Below, one piece after another: positions 34,933 to 44,100 of a stretch of 64,000 nt of DNA. The position numbers were made by a program, and so were the translations under genes. The notes beneath the pieces were generated by a model. That model was not told where the DNA came from. It ran no database searches and saw only the letters and a program-made list of their open reading frames with translations. The stretch is from positions 248,001 through 312,000 of the forward strand of contig NZ_SIXF01000002.1 of NCBI RefSeq assembly GCF_004310665.1. The letters run 5' to 3'. The first letter of the stretch is position 1. The number at the start of each line of letters is the position of its first letter. This DNA is from Pedobacter kyonggii (GTDB taxonomy: Bacteria > Bacteroidota > Bacteroidia > Sphingobacteriales > Sphingobacteriaceae).

Positions 34933-35434
34933 GTATTCATGGCAATATCATTAATCTTAAGGATTTAAACGGGAAAAAGGTTTTCCTGACGTTTTATCGC
35001 AATGTCGGCTGCCCGGTATGTAACCTCCGCTTTCATCAACTGCTACAACTTGAAGAACAGTTCCGTGCTCATGATATCGTTGTACTTGCTGTGTATGAAA
35101 GTAATACCAGTAATCTAAAACGATATGTGGATGGGGAAAATTACTACACGGTAATGATCGGTAATCCTGATTTTGATCTTTATGAAAAATACGGAATAGA
35201 ACGTAGTACGATCAAATTGTTATCATCTATCTATAAAGGTGTGATTGGAAAAGCTGAACGGGGGAAAAAACTATTTAAACATAAATTTGACCAGGATGGC
35301 CATGCCAATTTAATGGGGGGGAATTTCTAATCAACCAAAAAGGCGTGATCGAGACTGCATATTACAATCAGTTCATTGGTGATCATCTACCTATAAAGGA
35401 TATTAGGGAATTTGTAACGGGTAGCTCAACTTAA
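34929..35434 (+). pseudogene. Peroxiredoxin-like (AhpC/TSA) gene, N-terminally clipped and frameshifted in a G-run
   Basis: The frame from ATG 34929 has KKVFLTFYRNVGCPVCNLRF, where the family's reactive Cys sits (CPVC), and continues to GHANLMGG before a stop at 35328-35330. In the next frame the expected C-terminus follows without a break: EFLINQKGVIETAYYNQFIG and onward to TAA at 35432-35434. One extra G in the seven-G run (35315-35321) restores a ~168-residue protein. The usual ~20 N-terminal residues (before HGNIINLKDL) are also missing. Could be phase-variable, a dead gene, or a base-calling error. Confidence 0.65.
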
Positions 35435-35461
35435 TGATTTTCCCAGATTCGAGCTTACCGG

Positions 35462-35487
35462 AGCTGACGTAAACACGTCAGCTTTCT
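35462..35487 (+). terminator. Terminator hairpin after the peroxiredoxin-like gene
   Basis: AGCTGACGT-AAAC-ACGTCAGCT: perfect 9-bp stem with tetraloop (35462-35483), followed by TTCTT. Confidence 0.65.
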
Positions 35488-35727
35488 TGGATCAAGTATT
35501 CCACCCTGTAAACAACCTTCCTCTTCGATCTTCCCCCACTTTTCTAACATATTATGTACTTACGGGAATCTCAGCAATGATGCGGAGTTGCTGTGTGTCA
35601 GGATCATATTGCGCTATATGGATTTATTAAACGAAGAAGACATCAATAGAATCGTCAATGATGATGATTAACGCGGAATCAGTGGATAGTTTTGCTGAAA
35701 TACCCAACTATGGTGTCTAAAATAGTA

Positions 35728-35735
35728 TATCTTTG
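35728..35735 (+). promoter_or_regulatory. -7 box (TATCTTTG) of the Crp-family gene
   Basis: TATCTTTG fits TAnnTTTG and lies 31 bases upstream of the GTG start at 35767. Confidence 0.5.
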
Positions 35736-35766
35736 TTTTTTTTAAGAAAAATTTTGTGGTTTAACA

Positions 35767-36336
35767 GTGGAAAAACTAATCCAATTCCTTAACATCTATC
35801 GATCTATTTCAGATGCAGAGGCTGAAGTGATAAGCCGCCACTTTGTACAAAAACATTTCAAAGAATCTGAGTATTTGTTTGTCTCCGGGAACGTTTGTAA
35901 TAGTTTTTACTTTGTAATTGATGGAATTTTAAGGATTGTAGCCATTAATGATAAAGGCATCGATATCACCTACTATTTTATAAAAAAGGGACAATTTTGC
36001 ACAATACTGGATAGCTTTAATAATGGCAGTATTTCCCAAGACGGGATACAAGCTTCATCATCGGTGAATGTCCTGGAAATTACAAAGAAAGATCTTCGAA
36101 AGCTCTGTGAAATCCTGCCGTTTGTGGGCGAGTTGATTAGCCAGATCAACCAGCAGAGGTTGCTAGAAAAAATACGATTAAAAAACATCTATTCAGGCGA
36201 AAATTCGACTAATAGGTATAAACTGTTCCTTGCCGAACAGCCTGGTATCATTCATCGCGTACCCTTAAACCATGTTGCTTCTTATCTGAATGTTACTCCC
36301 CAATCCCTTAGCAGAATTAGAAGAACTATAAGATAG
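35767..36336 (+). CDS. Crp/Fnr-family transcriptional regulator
   Basis: 189 residues from a GTG start. Cyclic-nucleotide-binding-type beta-roll: VQKHFKESEYLFVSGNVCNS FYFVIDGILRIV, then ISQDGIQASSSVNVLEITKK. The C-terminal winged helix reads GIIHRVPLNHVASYLNVTPQ SLSRIRRTI. The Arg that binds cAMP phosphate is not obvious, as is usual for Bacteroidota members. Followed 112 bases later by the divergent SDR gene in the same direction, its possible target. Confidence 0.85.
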   Translation: MEKLIQFLNIYRSISDAEAEVISRHFVQKHFKESEYLFVSGNVCNSFYFVIDGILRIVAINDKGIDITYYFIKKGQFCTILDSFNNGSISQDGIQASSSVNVLEITKKDLRKLCEILPFVGELISQINQQRLLEKIRLKNIYSGENSTNRYKLFLAEQPGIIHRVPLNHVASYLNVTPQSLSRIRRTIR

Positions 36337-36420
36337 TGACCGCATAGATTAATATTTTGATTAATTTTTGAAGGTTTTCACTTTTTACCATTTGGTAATG
36401 GGCATTTGTTGATGTATGCA

Positions 36421-36428
36421 GAACTTTG
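36421..36428 (+). promoter_or_regulatory. Probable -7 box (GAACTTTG) of the SDR gene
   Basis: One mismatch from TAnnTTTG, 20 bases before ATG 36449. The same octamer occurs before two nearby genes (38411-38418 and, on the minus strand, 38139-38146). Confidence 0.4.
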
Positions 36429-36448
36429 CAGACATAATCAAATCAATC

Positions 36449-37183
36449 ATGTCAAACACGAAAAAATCTTTAAAAGGGAAACGAGTAATTTTGATGGGCG
36501 CAAGTTCAGGAATCGGATTTGCTACTGCAAAGGCGGCAGCTGAAGAAGGTGCAAATATAGTTATCGTTTCAAGTAATCAGCTAAGAATTGATAAAGCTCT
36601 TACTGAACTGCCAGCAGGCAGCGAGGGTTATGCCGTTGATTTAAGTAAAGAAGAGAACATTAAAAACTTTTTTAACGAAGTTGGTAAATTCGATCACCTT
36701 GTATTCTCGGCCGGGGAAAACCTTACATTGAGTAATATTGGCGAAACGAATATTGAACAGGCTCGCGATTTCTTTACATTGCGCTTCTGGGCTCCATTCG
36801 CTGCTATCAAGTACGGCTCAGCATCAATCAATGAAGGCGGATCAATCTCTCTAACCAGCGGTACAGCAAGTGCACGTCCAAGTGCCGGGTGGTCAGTGGC
36901 TTCAGCAATATGCGGTGCTATGGAAGGCTTTGTTCGGGCGATAGCAGTTGAACTTGCACCTATTCGGGTTAACTGTGTTGTTCCAGGTGTAATAAATACT
37001 CCGCTTTGGGACAGTATGCCAGAAAGTGATCGCGAGGAACTTTACCAATATGTGAGCAACTCTGTATTGTTAAAAAGAATTGGTGAACCTGATGATGTTG
37101 CGGAAGGCTTTATATATCTAATGAAGCAAAAACACGGTACAGGTCAAAGCTTATTGATTGACGGCGGAACGCTTTTAGTTTAG
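36449..37183 (+). CDS. SDR-family oxidoreductase lacking the usual catalytic Tyr/Lys
   Basis: 244 residues from ATG 36449 (MSNTKKSLKGKRVILMGASS GIG); an in-frame ATG at 36416 lies upstream of the probable -7 box. Rossmann motif GASSGIGFATA, NNAG equivalent changed to FSAGEN, Ser in SLTSGTASARPSAG, but the YxxxK position reads WSVASAICGA, with no Tyr or Lys. The C-terminal GQSLLIDGGTLLV is standard. A recognisable divergent SDR subgroup carries this W/A variant; it may bind NAD(P) without classical proton relay. Confidence 0.8.
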   Translation: MSNTKKSLKGKRVILMGASSGIGFATAKAAAEEGANIVIVSSNQLRIDKALTELPAGSEGYAVDLSKEENIKNFFNEVGKFDHLVFSAGENLTLSNIGETNIEQARDFFTLRFWAPFAAIKYGSASINEGGSISLTSGTASARPSAGWSVASAICGAMEGFVRAIAVELAPIRVNCVVPGVINTPLWDSMPESDREELYQYVSNSVLLKRIGEPDDVAEGFIYLMKQKHGTGQSLLIDGGTLLV

Positions 37184-37352
37184 GCAAATTTTATCCTACC
37201 GTCAAAAAACAAGGGATTATTTGACTAAATATCATGAAAAAGGCCGCTCAGATTATGGATACAAACAGATTCAGTCCCTGCCTTACTTCAATCTAATTAA
37301 CCCAATGCTATACCGATATGCTTTTATTGTATGGAGATCATCCGGTACCAAT
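37184..37352. other. Convergent intergenic spacer
   Basis: Lies between the SDR gene and the leftward hypothetical gene; no gene or clear terminator seen. Confidence 0.3.
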
Positions 37353-38114
37353 TCAATCTCTGCCGTGTATTCCCTTACGGCGGGCCTGCACGACAATCAC
37401 GATAACAAGAACCAGGTTGATGAGCAGGCTGCAGGAAAAATCTCCTGGTGTGCGATTCTCATCTCCTTGTCCTGGGGACTGGCCATAGGAAATAAACGGC
37501 ATAAGACAGCTGACAACTATAAACGATAACAATAATATCAAGGGGTGAGAAAAAAAAGTTCCACTGGCTTTCGCAGAACTCGGATATTTGCGGGCAGGAT
37601 AATTTTTCATATACATTTGGTCAGGTATATAGTGAAGTCGTGAGAGTATGGGTACAAAATCCCGGATAAATGTTGCGCAAAATGATTGAGATACCTGGGA
37701 ATCGCTGACTTCCTGATGCAGAGCTCGGTAGTGGTCCCTGAACTTTTTCAATATGAATTTCCTGTCTTCCGAAGGAATGGCGCACCAGCTCTGGGTGGCT
37801 GTCCTCAGGCTGTTCAAATGAAACTTATCCGGAGGTAATATGTTGCAGAGTTCATCCAGTGTTGGATGTATAGCATTTTGTGATCTGGTTGTCAGGTTTT
37901 CATTTGCTTTGCGTTGTGATATGATTTGCTCCAGTTTTTTTTCCAGTTCATTTTTGATCTGCAAATCGATGTTCGGGCGGGGCTCTGGCCTCACGAATTG
38001 CCGCGTCAGACCACTAGCAATGGGCTGACCACTGGGTATTTTTTCAGAAATGATAACTTCAGCAAGTAGAATTCCTTTTTGATCCGGGATAACTCCAGTT
38101 TTTAAATTTTTCAT
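37353..38114 (-). CDS. Hypothetical protein with two C-terminal transmembrane segments
   Basis: 253 residues from ATG 38114; the longer frame from 38180 would start upstream of a GAACTTTG box (38139-38146 on the minus strand). N-terminal half is soluble and charged (DLQIKNELEKKLEQIISQRK suggests a short coiled coil). The C-terminus has FFSHPLILLLSFIVVSCLMP F and SLLINLVLVIVIVVQ, two hydrophobic segments joined by a polar loop. No family recognised; could be an orphan accessory gene. Confidence 0.5.
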   Translation of the reverse strand: MKNLKTGVIPDQKGILLAEVIISEKIPSGQPIASGLTRQFVRPEPRPNIDLQIKNELEKKLEQIISQRKANENLTTRSQNAIHPTLDELCNILPPDKFHLNSLRTATQSWCAIPSEDRKFILKKFRDHYRALHQEVSDSQVSQSFCATFIRDFVPILSRLHYIPDQMYMKNYPARKYPSSAKASGTFFSHPLILLLSFIVVSCLMPFISYGQSPGQGDENRTPGDFSCSLLINLVLVIVIVVQARRKGIHGRD

Positions 38115-38360
38115 GGCTATTTTTTTAATGGAATGAATCAAAGTTCCACAGAAATCTAAGCCAGGTAAATGATTTTTCATAAGAAAAAGCCTTGATGTAT
38201 GTCAAGAAGATCGTAGGCATATATATTTTTGAGACTGTCCATGCAAACGGATCTGTGTTTGGGACAGCTGAAGAATTAGTGGGAAAGCTGCTTGATAATT
38301 CTTTTTGTTAAGGACTAGCTATTATTCATCACATCCTATCTTTCTTAAGCGATTCGTTTG

Positions 38361-38385
38361 GTAAGGAACCTTACTCCAAAGTAAG
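38361..38385. promoter_or_regulatory. Overlapping inverted repeats upstream of the NTF2-like gene
   Basis: GTAAGG-AA-CCTTAC (38361-38374) overlaps CTTAC-TCCAAA-GTAAG (38370-38385), 26 bases upstream of the -7-like GAACTTTG at 38411. Likely regulator site; TTAC/GTAA repeats are common in winged-helix operators. Confidence 0.5.
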
Positions 38386-38447
38386 TACTTGTTAATATGA
38401 AATTAAGAACGAACTTTGTAATTGAATCAACCCTTAAAAATTATATT

Positions 38448-38852
38448 ATGTCGAGAAATGTTGAAATTGCCCAGTCGTATTTTAATGCCGTTGCAAAAGG
38501 TGACTTTGAAACTGTTGGCTCATTGTTGTCGGACGATGTCGTGTGGCACCAGCCGGGGAAAGGCACCCAGTCAGGAACCTATTCCGGCAAACCGGATCTT
38601 TTTGCCCATTTGGGAAATTTCATGAAATGGAGCAATGGCACATTCGCAATTGATAATATTGAATACATCACTGGTAACGGTCAACTGGTTGCGGCATCTA
38701 TAAACTTCAAGGCTGAAAAAGGAGACAAGTCAATGTCGATGAAAGGAATTGACTTGCTGCGTATAGAAGGTGGAGTCATCAAAGAGGTATGGTTGTTTTC
38801 TGAAAACATTGATACTGAAGATGAATTTTGGACAAGTGCTGCTGAAAGCTGA
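38448..38852 (+). CDS. NTF2/SnoaL-like family protein
   Basis: 134 residues from ATG 38448 (MSRNVEIAQSYFNAVAKGDF); the in-frame ATG 38397 lies before the probable -7 box. Typical cone-fold pattern: NAVAKGDFETVGSLLSDDVV WHQPG, SGTYSGKPDLFAHLGNFMK, VAASINFKAEKG and IKEVWLFSENIDTEDEFW. Members include isomerases, cyclases and non-enzymatic binders; role unknown. Stands alone behind an operator-like repeat. Confidence 0.8.
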   Translation: MSRNVEIAQSYFNAVAKGDFETVGSLLSDDVVWHQPGKGTQSGTYSGKPDLFAHLGNFMKWSNGTFAIDNIEYITGNGQLVAASINFKAEKGDKSMSMKGIDLLRIEGGVIKEVWLFSENIDTEDEFWTSAAES

Positions 38853-39240
38853 GAGACTTGACTTTTCAAATTTTCTTGGGGTGCACTGTGTTTCAGAAGG
38901 TCTCGATGAGCTATAGGTAGTAAAAAGCAATTTCCCAGGAGTTCTTTTCTGTAGACGGTACGATGGACTGCCGTAGATGGAAATTCATAAGTGGGCGATG
39001 TAAAGTGACGAACAGTTGTCCTTTGAAGATGCATTTTACTAACGCCCACTGATGTATTCCGAATATCCGCCGTAAATGTTTATATTTATTTGTTTTATAA
39101 AGTATTGTATATATTTTTGTTTTCATAGGCAAACCAAATATTCTCTGAGAAAACGTTTTTAGCTTCATTTGCTGTCTTAGCAGAGCTTAATCGAAAAAGC
39201 TATATGAGATTTCTGGAAAACATTAGGCAAATAATTCCTT
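38853..39240. other. Intergenic, A+T-rich, upstream of the sigma factor gene
   Basis: No gene supported; only overlapping antisense frames. Very A+T-rich stretch near 39070-39125, probably promoter region. Confidence 0.35.
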
Positions 39241-39825
39241 ATGGGACAGTTTAATAGCGACGACGAACTGATTCGGCTGATCTCCAAAGGAGACCGGGAG
39301 GCGTTCGCCCATGCTTACAGGACTCATATTGAAAACTTGCACGGGTTCATTTTTAGTATTTGCTATGACAAAGAGCTCACCGAAGAAATCCTGCAAAATC
39401 TGTTTTTGAAAATTTGGGAAAACCGGGCAGAAATGGAACATATCCTTGCCCTGAAACCGTATTTATTCAAGTGCGCTAAGAATCAGCTACTGAATCACTT
39501 CAAAAGAGAAAAGGTCCGCGAGAATGCCTTGAAAATTATAACTGATCGATCTGAGCTTTTTAAAAATACGACTGAGGACGGATTTGCTTACAAGGAGTAT
39601 TATGCTTTGGCAATGGACGCCATTAATTTACTCCCTGAAAAGAGAAAAATGATTTTTAAACTTCGTCTCCATGATGAACAATCACTGGATGAGATCGCTG
39701 GACACCTGAAAATATCTAAATCAGTAGTTAAAAAACAGCTCTATAGTGGTATCAGTTTTGTCCGGAAGTACCTGCTTAAAAACGGTGAGATTGTTGCCTT
39801 AGTGTTTTCTACATTTTTTAGCTAA
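39241..39825 (+). CDS. ECF-subfamily RNA polymerase sigma-70 factor (FecI-like, Bacteroidota type)
   Basis: 194 residues: region 2 with HAYRTHIENLHGFIFSICYD and LTEEILQNLFLKIWENR (core and -10 recognition), region 4 with INLLPEKRKMIFKLRLHDEQ SLDEIAGHLKISKSVVKKQL. First gene of a sigma/anti-sigma/SusCD cassette; in such loci the SusC receptor signals through its STN domain to FecR, releasing this sigma to transcribe the locus. Confidence 0.92.
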   Translation: MGQFNSDDELIRLISKGDREAFAHAYRTHIENLHGFIFSICYDKELTEEILQNLFLKIWENRAEMEHILALKPYLFKCAKNQLLNHFKREKVRENALKIITDRSELFKNTTEDGFAYKEYYALAMDAINLLPEKRKMIFKLRLHDEQSLDEIAGHLKISKSVVKKQLYSGISFVRKYLLKNGEIVALVFSTFFS

Positions 39826-39885
39826 ATTAATTTTTAACCGAGGGGGTCTTTTATCAGTTCTGATTGTCTTAGCTGATATGAGCCA
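39824..39885 (+). repeat. Sigma/FecR spacer, copy 1 of a 62-bp inverted duplicate
   Basis: Starts at the sigma factor stop and ends in the fourth FecR codon boundary region (contains the FecR ATG at 39878). It recurs inverted at 54191-54251 with one indel and about two substitutions. Internal inverted repeats (ATCAG-TT-CTGAT; ATCAG...CTGAT) could fold around the FecR start. Confidence 0.8.
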
Positions 39886-41071
39886 GAATATTCCTGAATT
39901 TTTCGAAAAACTAAAGAATAATCAACAAACACCTGAGGAACATCGTGCCTTTTCAGATTGGCTCAGGAATGCTTCACCCGCTGAAATCGATAATGTGGTG
40001 AAAGAGTTTGGCGAACATTTCGAGCACCTCGCCGCCAAACCTTTTTCCGGAGATGAAAGACTTTTTTCTTTGATTGAACAACGGATTGACCAGGCATCGC
40101 TTTCTGAAAATGAAAAGAAGATATCCTTGAAAGCCCCACGGGTAACTTGGTGGCTCAAAGCAATTTCAGCTGCTGCTTGTCTGGCCGCTGCCGTCTGGTT
40201 ACTATTCCCCCAACAACAGATCCCCGATGCTATAAACCAGGAGCTCGCCACTGAAAGTAAGAATCCGATTTTACCAGGAGGAGACAAAGCTGTTCTAGTG
40301 CTTCAGAATGGACGTAATATCATTCTTGATGGGAGCCAGGATGGCACCATTGCTATTGAAAATGGTGTAAAGGTTGATAAATCCGATGATGGTGAGTTGC
40401 GGTACACAGGCTTGGGATCTAAAGGAGTTTCTTTTACTAATCTTTCCTATAACCTATTAAAAACACCTCGGGGTGGGCAATACAGGTTAGTCCTTTCCGA
40501 TGGTACTAAGGTTTGGCTTAATGCGCAGTCTTCTATCAGGTATCCTGCAAAATTTGCCCCTCACAGCAGGGTCGTTGAGCTCAAAGGGGAAGCGTATTTT
40601 GAAGTTAGTAAAGATAAAAACCGGCCGTTCCGGGTTAATATAAATCATACCTCAATAGAAGTGCTGGGCACCCATTTCAACGTAATGGGCTATAGCGATG
40701 AGACAGGTGTAAAAACCTCTTTGCTGGAAGGATCCGTTAAGGTCAGCAGCGGTTCACAAAGCAGGCTAATTAAGCCCGGCGAGCAGGCGCTGTCGGACCA
40801 TTTTGTTAGAGTATCTGAGGCGAATGTAAACGAGGCTGTGGAATGGAAAAATGGAAATTTCAATTTCGCTCATGAAAAAATAGAGTCCATTATGCGAAAA
40901 ATTGCCCGCTGGTATGATATCAGTGTAGAGTATCAAGGTAAAATTGCTGATGTAAGCTTTGTAGGCACAATACCCCGCTCACAAAGTATTCACACTGTGC
41001 TTAATTATCTGGAGCTGACCGGAGTGGTGCATTTTAAAATTCAGGGAAGGAGGATTACTGTTATGCCATAA
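39878..41071 (+). CDS. FecR-family anti-sigma factor
   Basis: 397 residues. Cytosolic N-terminal anti-sigma part (FFEKLKNNQQTPEEHRAFSD W), a membrane helix about residues 88-108 (WWLKAISAAACLAAAVWLLF), then the periplasmic FecR domain (GGQYRLVLSDGTKVWLNAQS SIRYPAKF, VVELKGEAYFEVSKDKNRPF) and C-terminal DUF4974 (FAHEKIESIMRKIARWYDIS). It receives the STN signal of SusC and controls the sigma factor upstream. Confidence 0.92.
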   Translation: MSQNIPEFFEKLKNNQQTPEEHRAFSDWLRNASPAEIDNVVKEFGEHFEHLAAKPFSGDERLFSLIEQRIDQASLSENEKKISLKAPRVTWWLKAISAAACLAAAVWLLFPQQQIPDAINQELATESKNPILPGGDKAVLVLQNGRNIILDGSQDGTIAIENGVKVDKSDDGELRYTGLGSKGVSFTNLSYNLLKTPRGGQYRLVLSDGTKVWLNAQSSIRYPAKFAPHSRVVELKGEAYFEVSKDKNRPFRVNINHTSIEVLGTHFNVMGYSDETGVKTSLLEGSVKVSSGSQSRLIKPGEQALSDHFVRVSEANVNEAVEWKNGNFNFAHEKIESIMRKIARWYDISVEYQGKIADVSFVGTIPRSQSIHTVLNYLELTGVVHFKIQGRRITVMP

Positions 41072-41098
41072 GATCTACCTTTGGCCATGTCTGATAAA

Positions 41099-41125
41099 CC
41101 GGGAAGCGCTGTCACGCTTACCCGG
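41099..41125 (+). other. Hairpin in the FecR-SusC spacer
   Basis: CCGGGAAGCG (41099-41108) pairs with CGCTT-A-CCCGG (41115-41125), one bulged A. No T-run, so it is more likely an mRNA processing/stability or attenuation element separating low (FecR) from high (SusC) expression. Confidence 0.5.
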
Positions 41126-41192
41126 AAGTGTCTGGGACAATCGGCTTCATAAATTACCCTACTAACCAATTTAAACCCAAACAATCAAATGT

Positions 41193-44100
41193 ATGAAATT
41201 TAATTTTCAAACAGGATACTGGCGTGCGGCCATTATCCCTAAAACGCTGTTGATAATGAAACTAACCCTTGTTTTATTGATCTCCGTATTCTTACAGATT
41301 TCCTATGCGAGCTATGGACAGAAAGTGACCATAAAAGGCAAGCACATTCAAACCGAACAATTTTTCAGGGAAATACAAAGGCAGACTTCTTATAAAATCC
41401 TTTATGCTGCTGAAATGCTTGAGGGATTAAAAAGCACCGACCTGAATTTAAAAAATGTCTCTTTGGAACAAGCACTCGATGCCTATTTTTCAGGTAAGCC
41501 AATTGGCTACACGATAAATAATAATGTCATTGTTATACGGCAGAAAACCGTGCCGGTTGAAAACGGCCTTAAAAGAGATCCCGTTACCATTTCCGGTAAA
41601 GTAACGGATGAAAAAGGAGCACCCTTGCCAGGGACAAGCGTAATGTTGAAAGGATCTTCACAGGGGACCAATACGGATACCCAGGGAAATTATACTTTAA
41701 AACTAAGCGATAACAAAGGGGTTCTGGTTTTCAGCTCCATCGGCTACCTGACCACCGAGATTGAGGTGCCGGGAAATACTTCTACGCTCAATGTTACCTT
41801 AAAAGAGGAACTTAAAAACTTAACGGAGGTCCTGGTTGTCGGCTACGGCACGCAAAAGAAAATTACCGCTACGGCTTCTGTTTCTACAGTAGCCGGAACC
41901 GAACTTGCTAAAGCACCGGTCGCTAACATCACTGGCTCACTTGCTGGTAGGGTTGCCGGAATCGGTACACGTCCAAATGGCGGTGTGCCAGGACAGGATA
42001 ACGCAAACATCTTCATCAGAGGTGTAGCCACTACTGGTAACAATGCCGCACTCATCGTCATTGATGGAGTGATCAGGAGCAACATCAGCCAGGTTGACCC
42101 GAATACCATAGAGACGGTCAGTGTACTTAAGGATGCGGCCGCGGTGGCCCCGTACGGACTGGGTGGTGCAAATGGAGTGATTCTGATCACCACCAAACAC
42201 GGAAAGGCTGGCTCAACCTCCCTGAGTCTGAATAGTTACTACGGATTTCAGCGGCCTACTTTCGCACCAAAAATGCTGAATGCAGTAGATTACATGACCC
42301 TTAAGAATGAAGGTGACCTCAACTCGGGACTTCAGCCGCAATTCGCCCAAGATCTGATTGATAATTACGAAAGACTTCATGCGGAAAATCCTGACAGATA
42401 TCCAAATAGCAACGCCCAGCGCGAGATCGTGAAGATCAATACGCCTCAGCAAAATTATAACCTCCAGCTTTCTGGTGGGACTGACCGGATCAGGTACTAT
42501 GCCGGTCTCAATTTTTTCAGACAGGAAGGGATTTATGATCCGCTTGCGTACAACAGGTATAACTATAATGTGATGCTTGATGTGGACGCTACTAAGACCA
42601 CCAAAGTCACCCTTTCACTCAACAATACCATTGAAGATAACCAAACAGGTCCAAATCCGAATGGGATTTCTTACATACCAACAAGAGCGCTGTTTTACAG
42701 CAATGGACTATGGGGAGAATCGGGAGGATCATCACCGATCGCTGATCTGATGAGCGGAAGTTACAGCCGGGTCAAAAGGAATCAGGCACTCAATAGCTTA
42801 AGTGTCGAACAGCAATTACCATTCGTTCCTGGATTGAGCATAAAGGGGGTATTCAGTTATGACCCGTCTTATTCAGAGGACAAGGGCTGGTCACGTCCGG
42901 GATATTACTATCTCTATAATCCGGCAGTGACTCCAGCGACGTATACCAGAACATTGCAGGGAGATGGCATCACCTCGCTTTCCCAGGGATATTCTAAAAA
43001 TCAGAATTTTACTTATCAGGGGCTGATCAATTACCACAGGACTTTTGGTAACCATGATTTAACCGGTTTGATTGTTGCTGAATCCAGGAATGGAATATCC
43101 AGCAACTTAAATGCTTCCAGAAGGGGATTTAGCGTAAATGTAGATGAACTTAACCTGGGCACCTCGAACCGTCTGAATTTTGACAATGGGGGATCATCGG
43201 CCACCAGCAGCCAGCTTGGCTATGTTTATCGCCTGGACTACGGATATAAAGGAAAGTATCTGATTGGCGCCACCGGAAGATATGATGGACATTATTATTT
43301 TGCTCCAGGAAAAAGATGGGCGTATTTTCCAGCTTTTTCAGCAGGATGGCGTCTGTCAGAAGAATCCTTTATCAAAAATAACCTGAATTGGGTTGACAAC
43401 TTAAAGCTGAAAGGTTCCTGGGGTAAATCCGGTAACCTTGCGGGCTCGGCCTTCCAGTATCTTTCCGCCTATAGTTTATATGGAAATGCATATGCCTTTG
43501 GTACAGGCAATCTAGTACAGGGCTCATTTGTGCCGCTTGAGGCAAATACAAATATCACCTGGGAGAAATCAACCAAGTCAAATATAGGTTTGGAGTTATC
43601 GTTCTGGAAAGGCAAACTGACCATGGACGCGGATGTGTTTCATGAGAAAAGGTCCGGTATGCTTTTGGCGCCGGCAATCACTGTTCCGGTGGAATACGGT
43701 TTGAGTCTTGCCCAGGAAAATGCAGGTGTAATGAGCAACAGGGGACTGGATTTGACCGTTGGCACGAATCATAAGTTTAGCAACGGGATTCTTTTTGGTG
43801 CTACAGGTACTTTCTTGTATGCAAAAAATAAGCTTGAACAGGTTTTCGAAACTCCTGCAACCAGAAATAACCCAAACCGTAGTCGCACAGGAAGACCTCT
43901 TGGGACGCCTTTCGGTTATCAGGCGCTTGGCATATTCCAGACTTCGGATGATAAGAATGGTGACGGAATCATTAATGCAACTGACGGGTACACCATTACC
44001 CAGTTCGGAGCACTTCATCCTGGAGATGTGAAATATGCAGACCTCAATGGGGACGGTAAAATAGACGCAAATGATGAAACTGTTGTTGGCGACCCATTGT

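Larger units (their letters stand above)
35435..35766. other. Intergenic with a possible C-terminal gene remnant
   Basis: Besides the terminator, an open + frame ends at 35671 with LSNDAELLCVRIILRYMDLL NEEDINRIVNDDD but has no plausible start, so it may be the tail of a lost gene; no family recognised. Confidence 0.3.
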
